From positions 45,816,253-45,880,252 of the forward strand of contig OX457043.1 in assembly GCA_949752735.1 (NCBI GenBank): a stretch of 64,000 bases of DNA. The letters run 5' to 3'. The stretch is from Lumbricus terrestris. Lineage: Eukaryota; Annelida; Clitellata; Crassiclitellata; Lumbricidae. Below the pieces are notes generated by a model that ran no database searches, was not told where the DNA came from, and saw only the letters and a list, made by a program, of their open reading frames with translations. The position numbers were made by a program, and so were the translations under genes. Shown one piece after another: positions 51,725-62,413 of the stretch (position 1 is its first letter; each line of letters begins with the position of its first letter).

Positions 51725-54313
51725 TTACGCTTGCCACAGTCTCGCCAGCATTGCGAGTCTGTTTCCTCCGGTGAGTTTGATCCTCTGGTCGACACCAGAC
51801 TTCTGAGAGCGAGCAACATTTCGGAGTGACACCGACTCTTTCACTCGCACTGATTCGACAGATGGCGTCACTGGAGGAAGGCAAGTTCCACCCCGGAAGG
51901 AAGTATTGGGATCGACCCCAGGATGCACATCCGGTTGGCGTAGGATTCGGGCTGCCACCTCAGCAGGGCAGAGATTTTCGAAGCGGCTGGACTCGGCAGA
52001 ATTCTTTTCTGGAACCACAGTTTCTGATTCGACGGTTGCTGTCTGCACGGCACCGATTTCTTGTACGATTTCCATCTCTGGTAGCACTGTTCGAATTTCG
52101 ACATTCGATTTACTGTTCGTTTCAATGTTCAGGGAATTTTGCAGGTCACAGACAGTTTGTTTTGCTCGCTGACTCTGCTTCAGACTGTTTCTGCAAAACA
52201 CGTTCAGCTGAAGATTTCGCACAAGGATCCATCCTTTCCCTACATGCCACAGGACAGCTTCCTTCACCATCCAGGAGAGACCGAGAATGAGCTCAGTGAC
52301 CTGTTTGGTCACTAGGCAAGGAATTTCGACATTCGTTTCACCGTTCGGAGAGTTTTGCATGTTTCGAAAAGTTCGTTTTGCTCGGTGACACTGTTTCGCA
52401 CTTCTTCTGCAAAGATCGTTCGGCCGACAGTTCAAACGAGATTTTACTTTCTCGCTCGACAGATCAGCAGCTGAGTTCTGAACTTTCTCAGCGGCTTCTT
52501 TCTTTTCCGTGTTTGTTGATGGAGTTGCAGTACCACCAGTTGACGCTCGATTTTTAGCTGCAACTTCTTCTGCTGGGAAAGAAAGACTGACTGTCTTCCC
52601 TTCAGTTGTTTGCAGACAGTGACCTTGACCGTTCTCTTGACAGTTCAGTCTGGCTAAGCTGAATATTTCTGACGATGAATTCAGCTTCATGACGTTGACA
52701 GAATTTTTCATGACTGTGCGCGTCATGGGCCACGGTTGCATCTGGATCGGAAGAGAAACTGCTTCCGCGTAGACAAGGAAGACTGGAGCAGGTTGAACCA
52801 TCTTCTGACTGCAGTGCGCATACATGGGCTGACTGTTAGCCCCATGTACGTATTCGTAGCTGTGCGTGACTCGAGTTTCCGACGACAGAGACACCGCAGA
52901 CATGATCGGTCGACTCAGAGCAGATGTGTACGCGAACATCTGAGGAGCAGACACGAAGCTTGGAAGGATTCTTCCGGGTTCTGTTTTCGACTCGCAGAAC
53001 ATGACATCCGAAAAAGCCGAGGTGACTGACGCGGTCACTTGTGACAGCGGATTACTCGGTGACCGGAATTTTTCTGCTTCAGGAACCGACGAGGGGGAAA
53101 AGGTGGCAGCCCGATGAATAGCGGTCGCTGGCTGGCGAGGATGTGCATCCCATGTTCCCACGTGGTCGTCGCTCAGCAACGAAGAATCCCCCGATTTTCC
53201 ATCTGAAACTACAAGTCTAGGATTAGCACAAATTCTACCCTCGTTTTGTTCTACCCTTAACGCTTTTGGTTCGAGTTCAACTCTATGTAGGGATCGCACA
53301 TCAGTGATTTCTGAATCATCGTTTTCAGATTTATTTTCGATTCCCATTCTAACTAATTTATCTTGTTTTCGACGCATGTAATTTCCAAAGTCAAAATCTC
53401 TATACAAAACATTTGTATCATAATAATGCATTGTTTGACTATGCAACATGTCAGTCGTATTTGCACCTTGACCTTGACCTTGTAAATCATTTACCTTTTG
53501 ACCTTGTAAGTCATTTACCTTTTGACCTTGACCTTGTAAATCCCTTGGTCTAGCACCAAAGTATTTCATCTGTGCCTCCTTTCCTCTTGGATCATCTTGT
53601 GAAAAATTTTCTTTTCCATTTTCCACTTCTTCCCATAAATCTTCTGCTCTACTAAATCTGGGATCCATTATTATTTTACCCTCTGATCCATGACCTTTTA
53701 TAGCTTCACCCCACTTGCTGGAACCAATTGTGACGCGCGGGGACGCCGCCTGTCCTACCGTTTCCACCCCCAAATTAATGGGCTCTACTGTTGCGCGCCC
53801 CCTTAAGCGCGGTTGAGGAAAGCCGGGTCTTAGGTCAAGGGTTTTGGTGTCAATGGAAGCGGGTTCGAATCCTAACCTAGGGTGTGAGCTTCTCTGGTGA
53901 CCAAATTCCTCAGGATGGGCCGATATTGGACATATGTCAGCGGTGGCTGTTAAGCTCACAACAGCCCCACTAAATGGGTGCTTATCTGGGTTCGATTCCT
54001 CAACTTTTCCCCAAGCTCCATCACCCACTTTACCTTCAGCTACCGACTTCACCATTGTTTCACATTCTTTCTGGCGGGAACTTAATTGGGCTTGCTGCAT
54101 GGAAACTAGATTCAGCTCTTCGGCTAGACCGACTAAAATGCTACTCTGGCGCTCCATAAACTGTTCTATTGTAGTCATTTGTTTCTGTAATACAGCAGGG
54201 TCTAAGTCATCAGTATTGTCTGTAGTCCCCAACTCAAGGGTTTCTCTCAGACATATCTCATCTTCCTCTTGTCCTGTCCCTAAGACACTGTCCGTTTCCC
54301 TGTCGGAGTCCAT
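51725..54313 (-). CDS. LTR-element ORF (Gag-like, with protease-like remnant)
   Basis: 862 aa, starting inside the 5' LTR and reading through the LTR edge and the putative primer-binding site. Residues about 38-95 are Gln/Glu/Leu-rich and may form a coiled coil. Near 250-280 a short repeat (LQGQGQKVNDLQGQKVND) recurs. At roughly 700 is LVTKQVTELILGLSWMVKEA followed by VLWHVGKGWILV, resembling the C-terminal part of retropepsins (ILG.DWL). No DTGA-type active site was found upstream. On either side lie two related blocks (CRRSAKQCHRAKRTF and CRNSLKQSQRAKQTV), an internal duplication. No zinc knuckle is seen. Probably a reshaped Gag/Pro product packaging a non-autonomous RNA; the function is inferred. 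Confidence 0.7.
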   Translation of the reverse strand: MDSDRETDSVLGTGQEEDEICLRETLELGTTDNTDDLDPAVLQKQMTTIEQFMERQSSILVGLAEELNLVSMQQAQLSSRQKECETMVKSVAEGKVGDGAWGKVEESNPDKHPFSGAVVSLTATADICPISAHPEEFGHQRSSHPRLGFEPASIDTKTLDLRPGFPQPRLRGRATVEPINLGVETVGQAASPRVTIGSSKWGEAIKGHGSEGKIIMDPRFSRAEDLWEEVENGKENFSQDDPRGKEAQMKYFGARPRDLQGQGQKVNDLQGQKVNDLQGQGQGANTTDMLHSQTMHYYDTNVLYRDFDFGNYMRRKQDKLVRMGIENKSENDDSEITDVRSLHRVELEPKALRVEQNEGRICANPRLVVSDGKSGDSSLLSDDHVGTWDAHPRQPATAIHRAATFSPSSVPEAEKFRSPSNPLSQVTASVTSAFSDVMFCESKTEPGRILPSFVSAPQMFAYTSALSRPIMSAVSLSSETRVTHSYEYVHGANSQPMYAHCSQKMVQPAPVFLVYAEAVSLPIQMQPWPMTRTVMKNSVNVMKLNSSSEIFSLARLNCQENGQGHCLQTTEGKTVSLSFPAEEVAAKNRASTGGTATPSTNTEKKEAAEKVQNSAADLSSEKVKSRLNCRPNDLCRRSAKQCHRAKRTFRNMQNSPNGETNVEIPCLVTKQVTELILGLSWMVKEAVLWHVGKGWILVRNLQLNVFCRNSLKQSQRAKQTVCDLQNSLNIETNSKSNVEIRTVLPEMEIVQEIGAVQTATVESETVVPEKNSAESSRFENLCPAEVAARILRQPDVHPGVDPNTSFRGGTCLPPVTPSVESVRVKESVSLRNVARSQKSGVDQRIKLTGGNRLAMLARLWQA
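53463..53555 (-). promoter_or_regulatory. Cluster of AAGGTCA nuclear-receptor half-sites within the ORF
   Basis: Five copies of CAAGGTCA (TGACCTTG on plus) occur within 90 bp, two of the pairs at 6-bp spacing. They are part of the codon repeat for Gln-Gly-Gln-Gly. The sequence matches the extended monomer site of NR5A/ERR-type receptors. A regulatory role is speculative. Confidence 0.3.
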
Positions 54314-55176
54314 TATAATTCGATAGCAGAAATCACTTCACAGTTCTCTATTTAAGTTTCATTTATTGTAGAATCAATCAAGCGACTGTCTGTCGTTCAT
54401 TAGCAATTATTTACACAGCCGATAAAATAGAAACAATATTAAAGATTCACTATTAAGGCCTTCCTAAAACGCCTATGTCTCTTGATTAGCTTAAGTTTTA
54501 TCAGATCAGTTCACAGACTGACTATTTCACACCTATCCGATCAGTTCACAGACTGAATACACCACAACTAATATTTACACCAAAATAGCGATACAAGTTT
54601 TATCTAATTACACTTAGTTCAGGTTCGAGCTCTATAGATTAGGTTGCCTATACTTCCCTGTTCCCTTTGATATTTTAGGACAGCCGATCCACCGTTTTCC
54701 GTCCTGTAGAAAGTTATTGAGTCGTCGGCCGATGCCAGAATTTCTCCGTAGGAAGCGTATTATTAATTTAATTGTTGCCGGAAATCTTCGTAATTACACA
54801 TCGATTCACAAGACATCGGAAGAACCTCGTCTTCTACCTGAGAAACTTGCCAGAATCGAAAATACCATCAATTTTACCACGATTCACGATTTCCACCAGC
54901 ATAGGTCTTACTCGATTCAATTCTGCTGCCCGACTGAAGGTTTGCGCGTTAATTTGCCGCAAGAGAGCGCTTCTTGGCGCCTAAAACATAGCGTGATGTC
55001 TAACCAATCAAAAATCGCACGTGGCGGAAAGTTCCATTGAAAAATGCATGGGAAGCTAAATATAGCGATGACCGCATCGATCAGTGCTAAGCATAGCACC
55101 CATGAATTCGTAATAGAAATAGCGGCCTTACTTAAGTAAATAAGTAAGGTAGCTTGTAGCAACCTGGTTCGCTACA
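53729..55176 (-). repeat. 5' LTR of the retrotransposon
   Basis: 1448 bp. The ATG of the 862-aa ORF lies 864 bp into it (54313). Upstream are a possible TATA-like ACTTAAATAG near 54350 and AATAAA near 54365 (minus strand). The U3/R/U5 limits cannot be set. Confidence 0.95.
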
Positions 55177-55180
55177 GTAT

Positions 55181-56040
55181 GTCTGTCCGTGTGTACGTGT
55201 AGGTAGCCTATCTATGTCCTGGTGATAAAATACGTATACATGATCATCAGCGTCTTGCACAGCTACCAAACACTTGAATTCAACTCCTGTTAAAGCTTAT
55301 GATCAACTGTTCGTACTATAAATTGTGTTCACACTGCGATGTGTAAATTTAAAATTGGACGAAGATATTTATTATCATCATCAACAACAAAATTATCAAC
55401 AGCAGCACCATAATCATCGTCATCGTCGTTATCATCGTTATTAACAATAACAACATCGTCATCATCACCGTAATCATCATGGTCTCTTCCGCAATAGCAT
55501 CAGTACAACAATAGCATCCACACCAGGAACACCAACAACAACAATCCCAACAATGGCTCCTGCAACAAAAGACCTCTGAATAATCATCACTGTTAGTTTC
55601 ATGTTCTCGTCATCTTTATATGTATTTTGTTTTAGATACCAACTTTTGGATCGTAGGCAATACCACCAAAAGGACAAAACATGAACAAATCTTTTACAAC
55701 TTTTTAAATATCTGTTGTACAGACTGCTAACTGTTTCTATGTTGTACCCGTTTAAAATGCTGTTGTCTGTCGATAAAATCCATATCGGAAATTGTTTATA
55801 AAACCGTTCAGATTTCGTACAACGTTAAGGCCAGCAAAATCAAAAGATGCATTAGTTATCAGGGTCAACTCTGTATCAACTCTATCTCAACTTTTAAGTT
55901 TTAAGTAGTGTTGAATGATGGTGTTCTTTTAAACTATTGGAAATACTCACATTGTAATGATGTCGACTTGAGTAGGCTACAGAGTATTTGCAAGTCATCT
56001 GCCGCTGTTTCATGTCAGAATGTTGGACAAAGCAGGGGTG
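55181..56040. other. Unassigned stretch with short CATCGT/AACA tracts
   Basis: 55370-55570 contains low-complexity CATCATC, AACAAC and CGTCATC runs. No gene recognised in the rest. Confidence 0.5.
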
Positions 56041-56049
56041 AGTACTAGG

Positions 56050-56315
56050 CCACATATTGACAATCACGTAGATTTGTAAATGTCTACATCTCTCTATGAT
56101 CTCGACCCTGCACGGTTTTCAATAATTATAGGTTATGGGGATGTGATCCCTCACTACCGATACCCGTTTGAATGATTAAGCTTATATACCACACCATTTG
56201 AGGTCCCTCATATACGGACCGTCCTAGCCCGAGATTTAAATCAACAAATTCAGCCACGGTGGCTTAAAATTAAACGTCGTGGACATCATCTAATTGGGCA
56301 GCGCTAGTTAAGTAG
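56050..56315 (-). mobile_element. SINE family C, old copy
   Basis: Minus strand keeps AATCTCGGGCTAGGACGGTC, GGGACCTCAAATGGTGTGG, ATCGGTAGTGAGGGATC and the ACATTTACA tail, with many differences from 19365. Confidence 0.6.
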
Positions 56316-56739
56316 ATCTATCTCGTACAATAAGCATATAAAATTTGTATTATACTATGGCAGTGCCAGTCCCAAGACTGTAGAAAGGAGGAGGGCGACT
56401 CTAATCGTCCTTAATATGACAGTGTCGTCGTTAAACAGCAAGAATAACCATACGGTTTATTTATTGAAACGTGTTCAGTGCGATTACATTTCACTATTTA
56501 CCTTTTGAGGATGACAAATCTGGAGGTTAAGATTAAAAGTGACGTTAAGGATGTGGTCAGCTTTTTCTAATCTTTGTCAGAATAGGTCTAAGAGACAAAT
56601 ATGCAAGCACACATAGTAGGCCTGTGTGCGTATACTGGCTGTATCCGAGTCCCGTGAATAAAATGTTGACCACTCATATCTTGCCACGATTCAGTTACAT
56701 CCTCTCATGAACTCGATCATGCTACATGAATAAAGGTAT

Positions 56740-57230
56740 CCAGATACATACAATACATGTATACATGTGTGCGATACTTAATATATTTACGTACATACAT
56801 TATGCACACACATGTATACATACGTACATCATACATACATTCATACATATCTACAACCATGAATGCATACATGTACATTCGCCCAAAACATACATGCATA
56901 AATACATATACATGCATGCATGTGTACATGCACACAGGCATACACACAAACACATACATACATACATACATACATACATACATACATGCATACATACATA
57001 CATACATACATACATACATACATACATACATACATACATACATACATACATAAATACATACATACATACATACACACTTGCACAGCCGTACACATGCGGA
57101 CGGTAGGTGCTTTCATGCACAAATGCTTAGAATACATGCATACATATACGAATGCATACACAGTTACAAAAACATATGCACAAAGGTGCATACCCACGCA
57201 TGCAAACGCACATACATGCATCTAGATAGC
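56740..57230. repeat. (TACA)n microsatellite
   Basis: Pure TACA at about 56955-57075 with decayed TACATGCA flanks. Tyr/Met/Cys-rich and Tyr/Ile/His/Thr-rich ORFs are artefacts. Confidence 0.93.
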
Positions 57231-57279
57231 AACACATGCTAACTGCATGCTTACATCAACCAGGCATTTCTGCTGCAGC

Positions 57280-57390
57280 GATTCAAATCATGCAAGCGCT
57301 GAAACCTCCTCGGGATTCGAACAGGTGTCCTGTGGGTGCGGACGCCAACTCACATCCACTTAACCACTCACTAGACTGAACCACCTGTAA
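57280..57390 (-). mobile_element. SINE-like tRNA-derived fragment, family F
   Basis: The minus strand reads GTGGTTCAGTCTAGTGAGTG and CTGTTCGAATCCCGAGG, an A-box/B-box pair at tRNA-like spacing. The cloverleaf is not intact, so it is not called a tRNA gene. Confidence 0.45.
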
Positions 57391-57769
57391 GCGATTCCAG
57401 GTGATGTCTGCTGCTGCAGCTGAGCTTACCTGTGTTTATGCGTAGACTGATTGACGCCGTATACTGCAGTTGTGGTCGTCTTAAACAAGACAGAAAGGTT
57501 AGCACTAATAAACCGCCCGAAAACATTCCTAACGCAGCCTCTGTATGCATGTCAGGTGGCCCTGTTTAATGTCTAGTTATGGAAGCTTAATAATAATGTG
57601 TCCTTTTGTGAGCCACTGATGTTCACTCAAATGAAGGTGTATATAATTGGTTGATCGTACACACTGAGTCTTGTCTCGCCTAAAACAACAAGAGGAACTT
57701 ATGAGCTTTGTTGTTGTTTGCTTAAAATGAATCTACCAGATTCTGATTTTTTAGCGAAATCATATGTTT

Positions 57770-58110
57770 TTGAAATTATCTCTTAAACAATATTTGCATG
57801 ACGCATATGATTTAATATTATTTTTGAGATTATCATAAAGTTGTATTTAATCTAAGCATATTAAAAAATTACTTTTGATATGATCATGTTATCTAAGCAT
57901 ATTTTAAAATTCGCTTTTGAAATGATCATGAAGTCCTATGTTATCTAGACGCAATTATGTCCTGAAGCCATTTCTAAAATGATCACGAACTTGTTTGCGA
58001 TCTAAGCCTGTTAATTAAATAATTTTGGATATGATCATGAAGTCGTGTGTAATGTAAACATAATTATTAATTATGTCTTGAAATGATTTTTGAGACGATC
58101 AAAAAATTAT
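57770..58110. repeat. Degenerate AT-rich tandem repeat
   Basis: Blocks of TTTTGAWATGATCATGAAGT and ATCTAAGCATATTA recur about every 60-70 bp, five or six times, heavily diverged. Confidence 0.6.
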
Positions 58111-58205
58111 ATATAGCTGCCTTGAATAATTATTGGTCGCCTGTAAACAGTTGACGTGGTAATCCAAGCTCTAACTGCTCTATTTGCCCTTTAGATATCC
58201 CTGTC

Positions 58206-58455
58206 CAGTGGCTTTTTTGTAGGGGGGTTGGGTTTTTTATGGCCTGGCCGGATGCCCTTTCTGACACCATCCCAACAGTATTACAGTAAATAAAAAGGTA
58301 ATAAAGTGACAAAGGGAATAAAGTAAGAAAAACAATTGCTACTACAAGCAATTGTTTTGCTTTTTCTTATTTAAGTGGATAAATAACCTTTAAAAAACTT
58401 TTTCCCTAAGTCAATGGGGGGTTTAATCCCCGAGACCCCCTTGTCTACGCCACTG
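58206..58455. mobile_element. hAT-type MITE, CAGTGGCGTAG ends, copy 2
   Basis: Exact 8-bp target duplication TCCCTGTC. Right end TCTACGCCACTG; left end CAGTGGCTTTTTTG is diverged. The interior matches 38228-38487 closely. The 73-aa ORF is a shadow. Confidence 0.85.
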
Positions 58456-58463
58456 TCCCTGTC

Positions 58464-59540
58464 CATCGGTTGGCGTCTTTTGCGCTAGATAACGGCTCTA
58501 TAAAAGTGATCGATCATTAGAACTTGTTATTTTCCCTCGAAGTAGGCTTGCTAATCTATTCAGTAGACTATTGCAAAAATTAGGTGAGCCACATATATTA
58601 TATTATTACAGAGTGCGCGATATTCTGTGTCTAGCGTTGATTATGTTTATTAATAGATGACGTGAGCACGTTAAGTTGGGCCTAACTAAGTAAGCCTAAG
58701 TATTTTTATTGCTCCACTTGTAAACGCACAATGGAACATAGAACATCTTTATGATACATCGAAGTAATAATTGGCAATAAAACCGTACAAATTAAATAAC
58801 AAGTTTTATTTTTTTTTAAACTCCTCATTCTCTTCCTGAAGTTATCGAAAGAAAGATACGGAACCCCGTAGTTCCAAGTGCAGCGAATTCCAGACCGTTG
58901 AACCATTTGCACCGTTTACTTTACATTACAGTCAGAATGTGTCTGGAGACCAGATACAAAACACGTTCTTGTGAGCTTCATCCACAGTAGAATCTGCTAT
59001 CAACAGATATCGTTTAACTATGTACACAGACCGTCTTCAGCGAATCAGAACGTGTTTAGCCACGAGGCAATTTATGTTCCGTATATACTCAATACCTTTG
59101 GGTTACGTCAGAGATCGGTTTTTAACGGTATATGTGTATGCACACCTCGTCGAACCGGTGAAACATTTACGGCCTTTGTTTACAGGCACCTGACGAATAC
59201 CAGATGCTAGTATTTGTATTATTATGGAATCATCGCCCGTCGATTATTTTTGTACGTCTGTCTGGCCGGTAGTCTAAATCTCTCGCTGCTTACAAAAAAC
59301 GAGTTTTGAGGCATTCTATGCTGTTCTACTTGTTGATGAGTAGACCACAGTGAAGGACTTCGTATATCAATGATATCAGAGAGGAGCCGAAGAATTCAGA
59401 CGTCGTAAAATCTGCGGAGATTTGTCGGTCGCTGAAATCTCACTTCGGAGATTATGGTGTTGGAGGAAAAATCGGAACTCGAAAATATTCTCCTGGGCTT
59501 CGAAGAGAGTTAAAACATCCGTGACAAAAAAAATTAATAT
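58464..59540. other. Unassigned stretch
   Basis: Short ORFs (68-79 aa) at 58706-58912, 58971-59210 and 59376-59582 have no family motif or splice support. Confidence 0.4.
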
Positions 59541-59545
59541 TGTCA

Positions 59546-59890
59546 TGGGCGCCCGCAGAAGTTTTTGCAGAGGGGGGGGCAAAATTTCACGATGAGCCCT
59601 AGTCAGTAGTCACGGTTAAATTTTTTAGTAGCATAGCTTGAAAAGATGCAAAGCTGGAAATTAAGAATGTGGGTATTTTTCAAAGGGGTTTCTTATGCAA
59701 ATTTCTGTTTAATTTTGTGTATAATGTTTAATACGAATAGTTTCCTTAGAAATTTGTTACAAATCGAAAAGTAGATGCTAAAAAGTAGCTTCCTAAAGGT
59801 GTGTTATATAAGTCCATAGAATGAAAAAATGAAAAAATGAACGAAAAATAGGTGTCGGTTTTCAAGGGGCAAGTGCTACTCTAGCTGCTT
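59546..59890. mobile_element. MITE with CATGGGCGCCCGCA ends, copy 2
   Basis: Left end CATGGGCGCCCGCAGAAG and internal GGTTAAATTTTT, AAATTTGTTA and TTTTCAAGGGGCAAGTGC match 29308-29591. The right terminus is lost. Confidence 0.6.
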
Positions 59891-60398
59891 CTAAAACGCC
59901 ACTCGAAAGCCAATCGCAGGACACCAGCGTTTTTACATGTGCTGCATCGATCCAGAAGCCTATTCCAAAGAGTAGTCAGAAAGAGGTCCGAGTCTGGTAA
60001 CCAGAGGGTCAGAGTAACCGTTAATGCGTGTGTCGTTTAGTAAGGTGGATGATCAGATGAGTGTGGGTATCGATTCTTTTGAACAGATCTCTTTGTCAGT
60101 TTTGGATGTAAAATCCTGAGGCGTGATAACCAGAGCCAAGTTTATCTACAGTTTGACCTCCCTGGATTCTGTACTGGCAGCTTGCAAAATGAAAAAATGG
60201 TGACTGGCTTATAGCAGACTTGGTTTATATAATTACAATGCTGGTGAATAAGCAGAGCTTCCTGATGTAATTTCAGTGTACTTTGAGAAATTTTCAAATT
60301 TTTGCATTAGTAGGCTATTTAATTTTTTGCAGTTGTGATTATTTGCACTACAGCAGAATTCCACTCAAGTAGGCCATAATCGATAGGCCTGCTGTATG

Positions 60399-60670
60399 CA
60401 TGGGCGCTCGCAGGAGGGTTGAAAGCCAGTGGTCATTGTTACAGTTTTTAGAAAGAGCTTGAACGTGCAAGGCAGAAAGTTATAAGAGCATGTTTATTTC
60501 TATAGACATCTCTAAATGTAGATTGCTGACTTTCACTGTCTGTATTATTTGTATCATTGATGCATTAATGCAAAGAAATTTGTTAAAAATCCAAAAGTAG
60601 TAGTTAAAAGCATAGGCGTCAATTTTCCAGGGGGAAAGTGCCCCCTTGCCCTATGTGCGGGCGCACATGG
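60399..60670. mobile_element. MITE with CATGGGCGCCCGCA ends, copy 3
   Basis: Left CATGGGCGCTCGCAGG and right GTGCGGGCGCACATG are inverted. TTTTCCAGGGGGAAAGTGCC lies before the right end, which abuts a SINE family A. Confidence 0.6.
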
Positions 60671-60671
60671 T

Positions 60672-60830
60672 CGTCGCATTGCAGTCGGAAGGTTGCAGGT
60701 TCGAATCCACCTCAAGTCCCCGCGTAGGGACCTTGGGCAAGTCTTTCACTCGCAATTACTCGGCGCTTCGGCGTGAAACTTCGATGCAGTGTCCGCGCTG
60801 CAGTCTGGAGCACCTCTCAATAGAGTGCAC
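60672..60830 (+). mobile_element. SINE family A
   Basis: B box GCAGGTTCGAATCCACC, body CGGCGCTTCGGCGTGAAAC, tail cut short after GGAGCACCTCTCAATAG. Directly follows the MITE at 60399, which may have inserted into its head. Confidence 0.75.
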
Positions 60831-60839
60831 AAACAAGCA

Positions 60840-61538
60840 AAGACATTGAGCAAGACCTTAACTCGCAATAATATTGCTCAGAGCCATCGAATCTCTGTTG
60901 TAGAATGGCTGTATGTGTGTGCATTCTGGCCTTTACAAAAACGATAATATCAAATGCATTTTGCAATGGTTTTGTGTAAAATCACAATCTGTTATTCTTC
61001 AGTAACCACATGCGAACAACAAAGATAGATCTATATATAGGCTAAATCATAATGTCAAACACAAACACTCTTGAGGCTGAGCTCGCAATAGGAGACTCCA
61101 AAAGGGAAATCCTGGTATAGGCCTACCGACAAAAATCCTAGGTGAAACGGAGACCCATTGGAAAAATTAATGCTTGACATGGTCTTACTCAACGAAACTC
61201 TAACCTAGTAGTAGGCTAATATAGAGTAAATATGTAGCCTAAGTAAATGTTGAATAAAGCAGTACAAAAGTCATTGCAACGTGTATCAGTCAAATATAGT
61301 TCGAATACTCATTTAAATTAAAAATTGCAATTTTAGCGTTCTTTAAAATCGATCAAGCGAAGATATTTAGGTTTGTCTGAACTTCTAGGTAGGCTATATA
61401 GGCCTATGTATTTTCGTTTAATGAGCAAAAACAGGTTGGCAAAGCGCAACCTGGTACATTGAGACAGACAAAAATTACATTGAAATAATAATATTAATGG
61501 GAACAATCAGATATTGGAATTGAATTGAATCGATAGTT
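60840..61538. other. Unassigned stretch
   Basis: No gene, SINE or terminal repeat recognised. Confidence 0.45.
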
Positions 61539-61547
61539 ATGCTTTAG

Positions 61548-62134
61548 GATTCGCGGACGTTTCGTCCAAGGACGATTCGTCACGGACTGTTCGTCATGGA
61601 CTGTTCGTCAAGCGGACGATTCGTCAGAGGACGTTTCGTCCACGGACGATTCGTCATGCGGACGGTTCGTCAACGGACTGTTCGTCAACTAGTCAAAGTT
61701 GTGCATGAAAGACTATCTGTGTAGCGCCCTTCCTACATGGAGTGATTTTGTAAGCCAAAAAGTCATGCTGCTCCTACCTTTGCACTCCCTTTGTGGAAAC
61801 AGTACGAATCGGCCGGTGACGAGATAACCAGAGCCACTAACATTGTAGAGGGGCGGCACCACGGGATGCAGTCGCTGTTCATGTGTAGTCACCCAAGTCT
61901 TTGGCTACTACTTAAGGGGTTGGACAGAGATTGCCAGAAACAAAAAGCTGCATACCTACAAGGAGTGTAATCATTTAGAGCTCAGTTATATAACTGACGA
62001 ACAGTCCGGTGACGAACCGTCCGCATGACGAATCGTCCGTGGACGAAACGTCCTCTGACAAATCGTCCGCTTGACGAACAGGCCATGACGAACAGTCCGT
62101 GACGAATCGTCCTTGGACGAAACGTCCGCATACC
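61548..62134. mobile_element. Mutator-like (MULE) foldback element with palindrome-array ends
   Basis: The 9-bp duplication ATGCTTTAG flanks two inverted arms of about 135 bp. The arms consist of 9-10 tandem 12-16 bp units built on GACGAATCGTC, GACGAAACGTC and GACGAACAGTC. The arms match almost base for base. The 300-bp centre encodes the end of a MULE transposase. Long inverted ends plus a 9-bp duplication are diagnostic of Mutator elements. Confidence 0.85.
61773..61970 (+). pseudogene. MULE transposase C-terminal fragment
   Basis: A 65-codon open stretch ends at TAA. It reads PTFALPLWKQYESAGDEITR, then ATNIVEGRHHGMQSLFMC, then SHPSLWLLLKGLDRD. It matches the conserved tail of animal MULE/FLYWCH-associated transposases (FP...WN.Y...R.TN..EG.H..F......HP..W). 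The catalytic Asp-Asp-Glu part is absent, so the element depends on a partner for movement. No own start codon is evident. Confidence 0.75.
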
Positions 62135-62164
62135 ATGCTTTAGTACTCTAATATGTTTGAAAAG

Positions 62165-62413
62165 AACTCTATAGACAAAGTTCTGGTCATCTTTGCTCGG
62201 AAGTTCAAAATTGTGCATACGGATCTTGAGACCTGGACGACGGTTGTTCTTTGGCGGGAAAAGACCTCGAAGTACGTGGAAGTCGTTTCTGACCACTGCA
62301 TGCAACAGTCTATCCTTAGCCAAACCGACTCGCATTGCAACAGCTGTGGCACCTGAAGGGAGGTAACCCATACGCTGCTTCGCATACCCATCTGATGGCA
62401 GAGCATTCCACAC
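62165..62413 (-). mobile_element. LINE C-terminal fragment
   Basis: The minus strand reads WNALPSDGYAKQRMGYLPSG, then LRGLFPPKNNRRPGLKIRMH, NFELPSKDDQNFVYRVLFKH. The LFPP...LR.R.HN..LP.....NF..R.LF.. pattern is the common end of many invertebrate LINE polymerases. The MULE inserted just downstream, in its 3' end. Confidence 0.65.

Larger units (their letters stand above)
47636..55176 (-). mobile_element. Complete young LTR retrotransposon, probably non-autonomous
   Basis: Two LTRs (TGTAGCGAACC...GCGCGTCACA on the minus strand) of 1448 and 1451 bp appear identical by eye except for one 3-bp difference. They are flanked by the 4-bp duplication GTAT (47632-47635 and 55177-55180). Read on the minus strand, the 5' LTR (53729-55176) is followed after two bases by TGGTTCCAGCAAGTGGGG, a primer-binding-site candidate. 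The 3' LTR is preceded by GTGGGGGG, a short polypurine tract. The interior (4.6 kb) holds one 862-aa ORF starting in the LTR, then about 2.6 kb without coding capacity. No reverse transcriptase, RNase H or integrase was seen. Ty3/gypsy-like affinity is suggested by the terminal structure and a protease-like stretch, but not proven. Confidence 0.9.

Noticed and set aside
57290..57380. tRNA gene from A and B boxes on the minus strand
   Set aside because: Arms do not pair into a cloverleaf; better explained as a SINE head or tRNA fossil.
58706..58912. 68-aa minus-strand ORF
   Set aside because: Looks moderately protein-like, but no family, splice sites or repeat context supports it.
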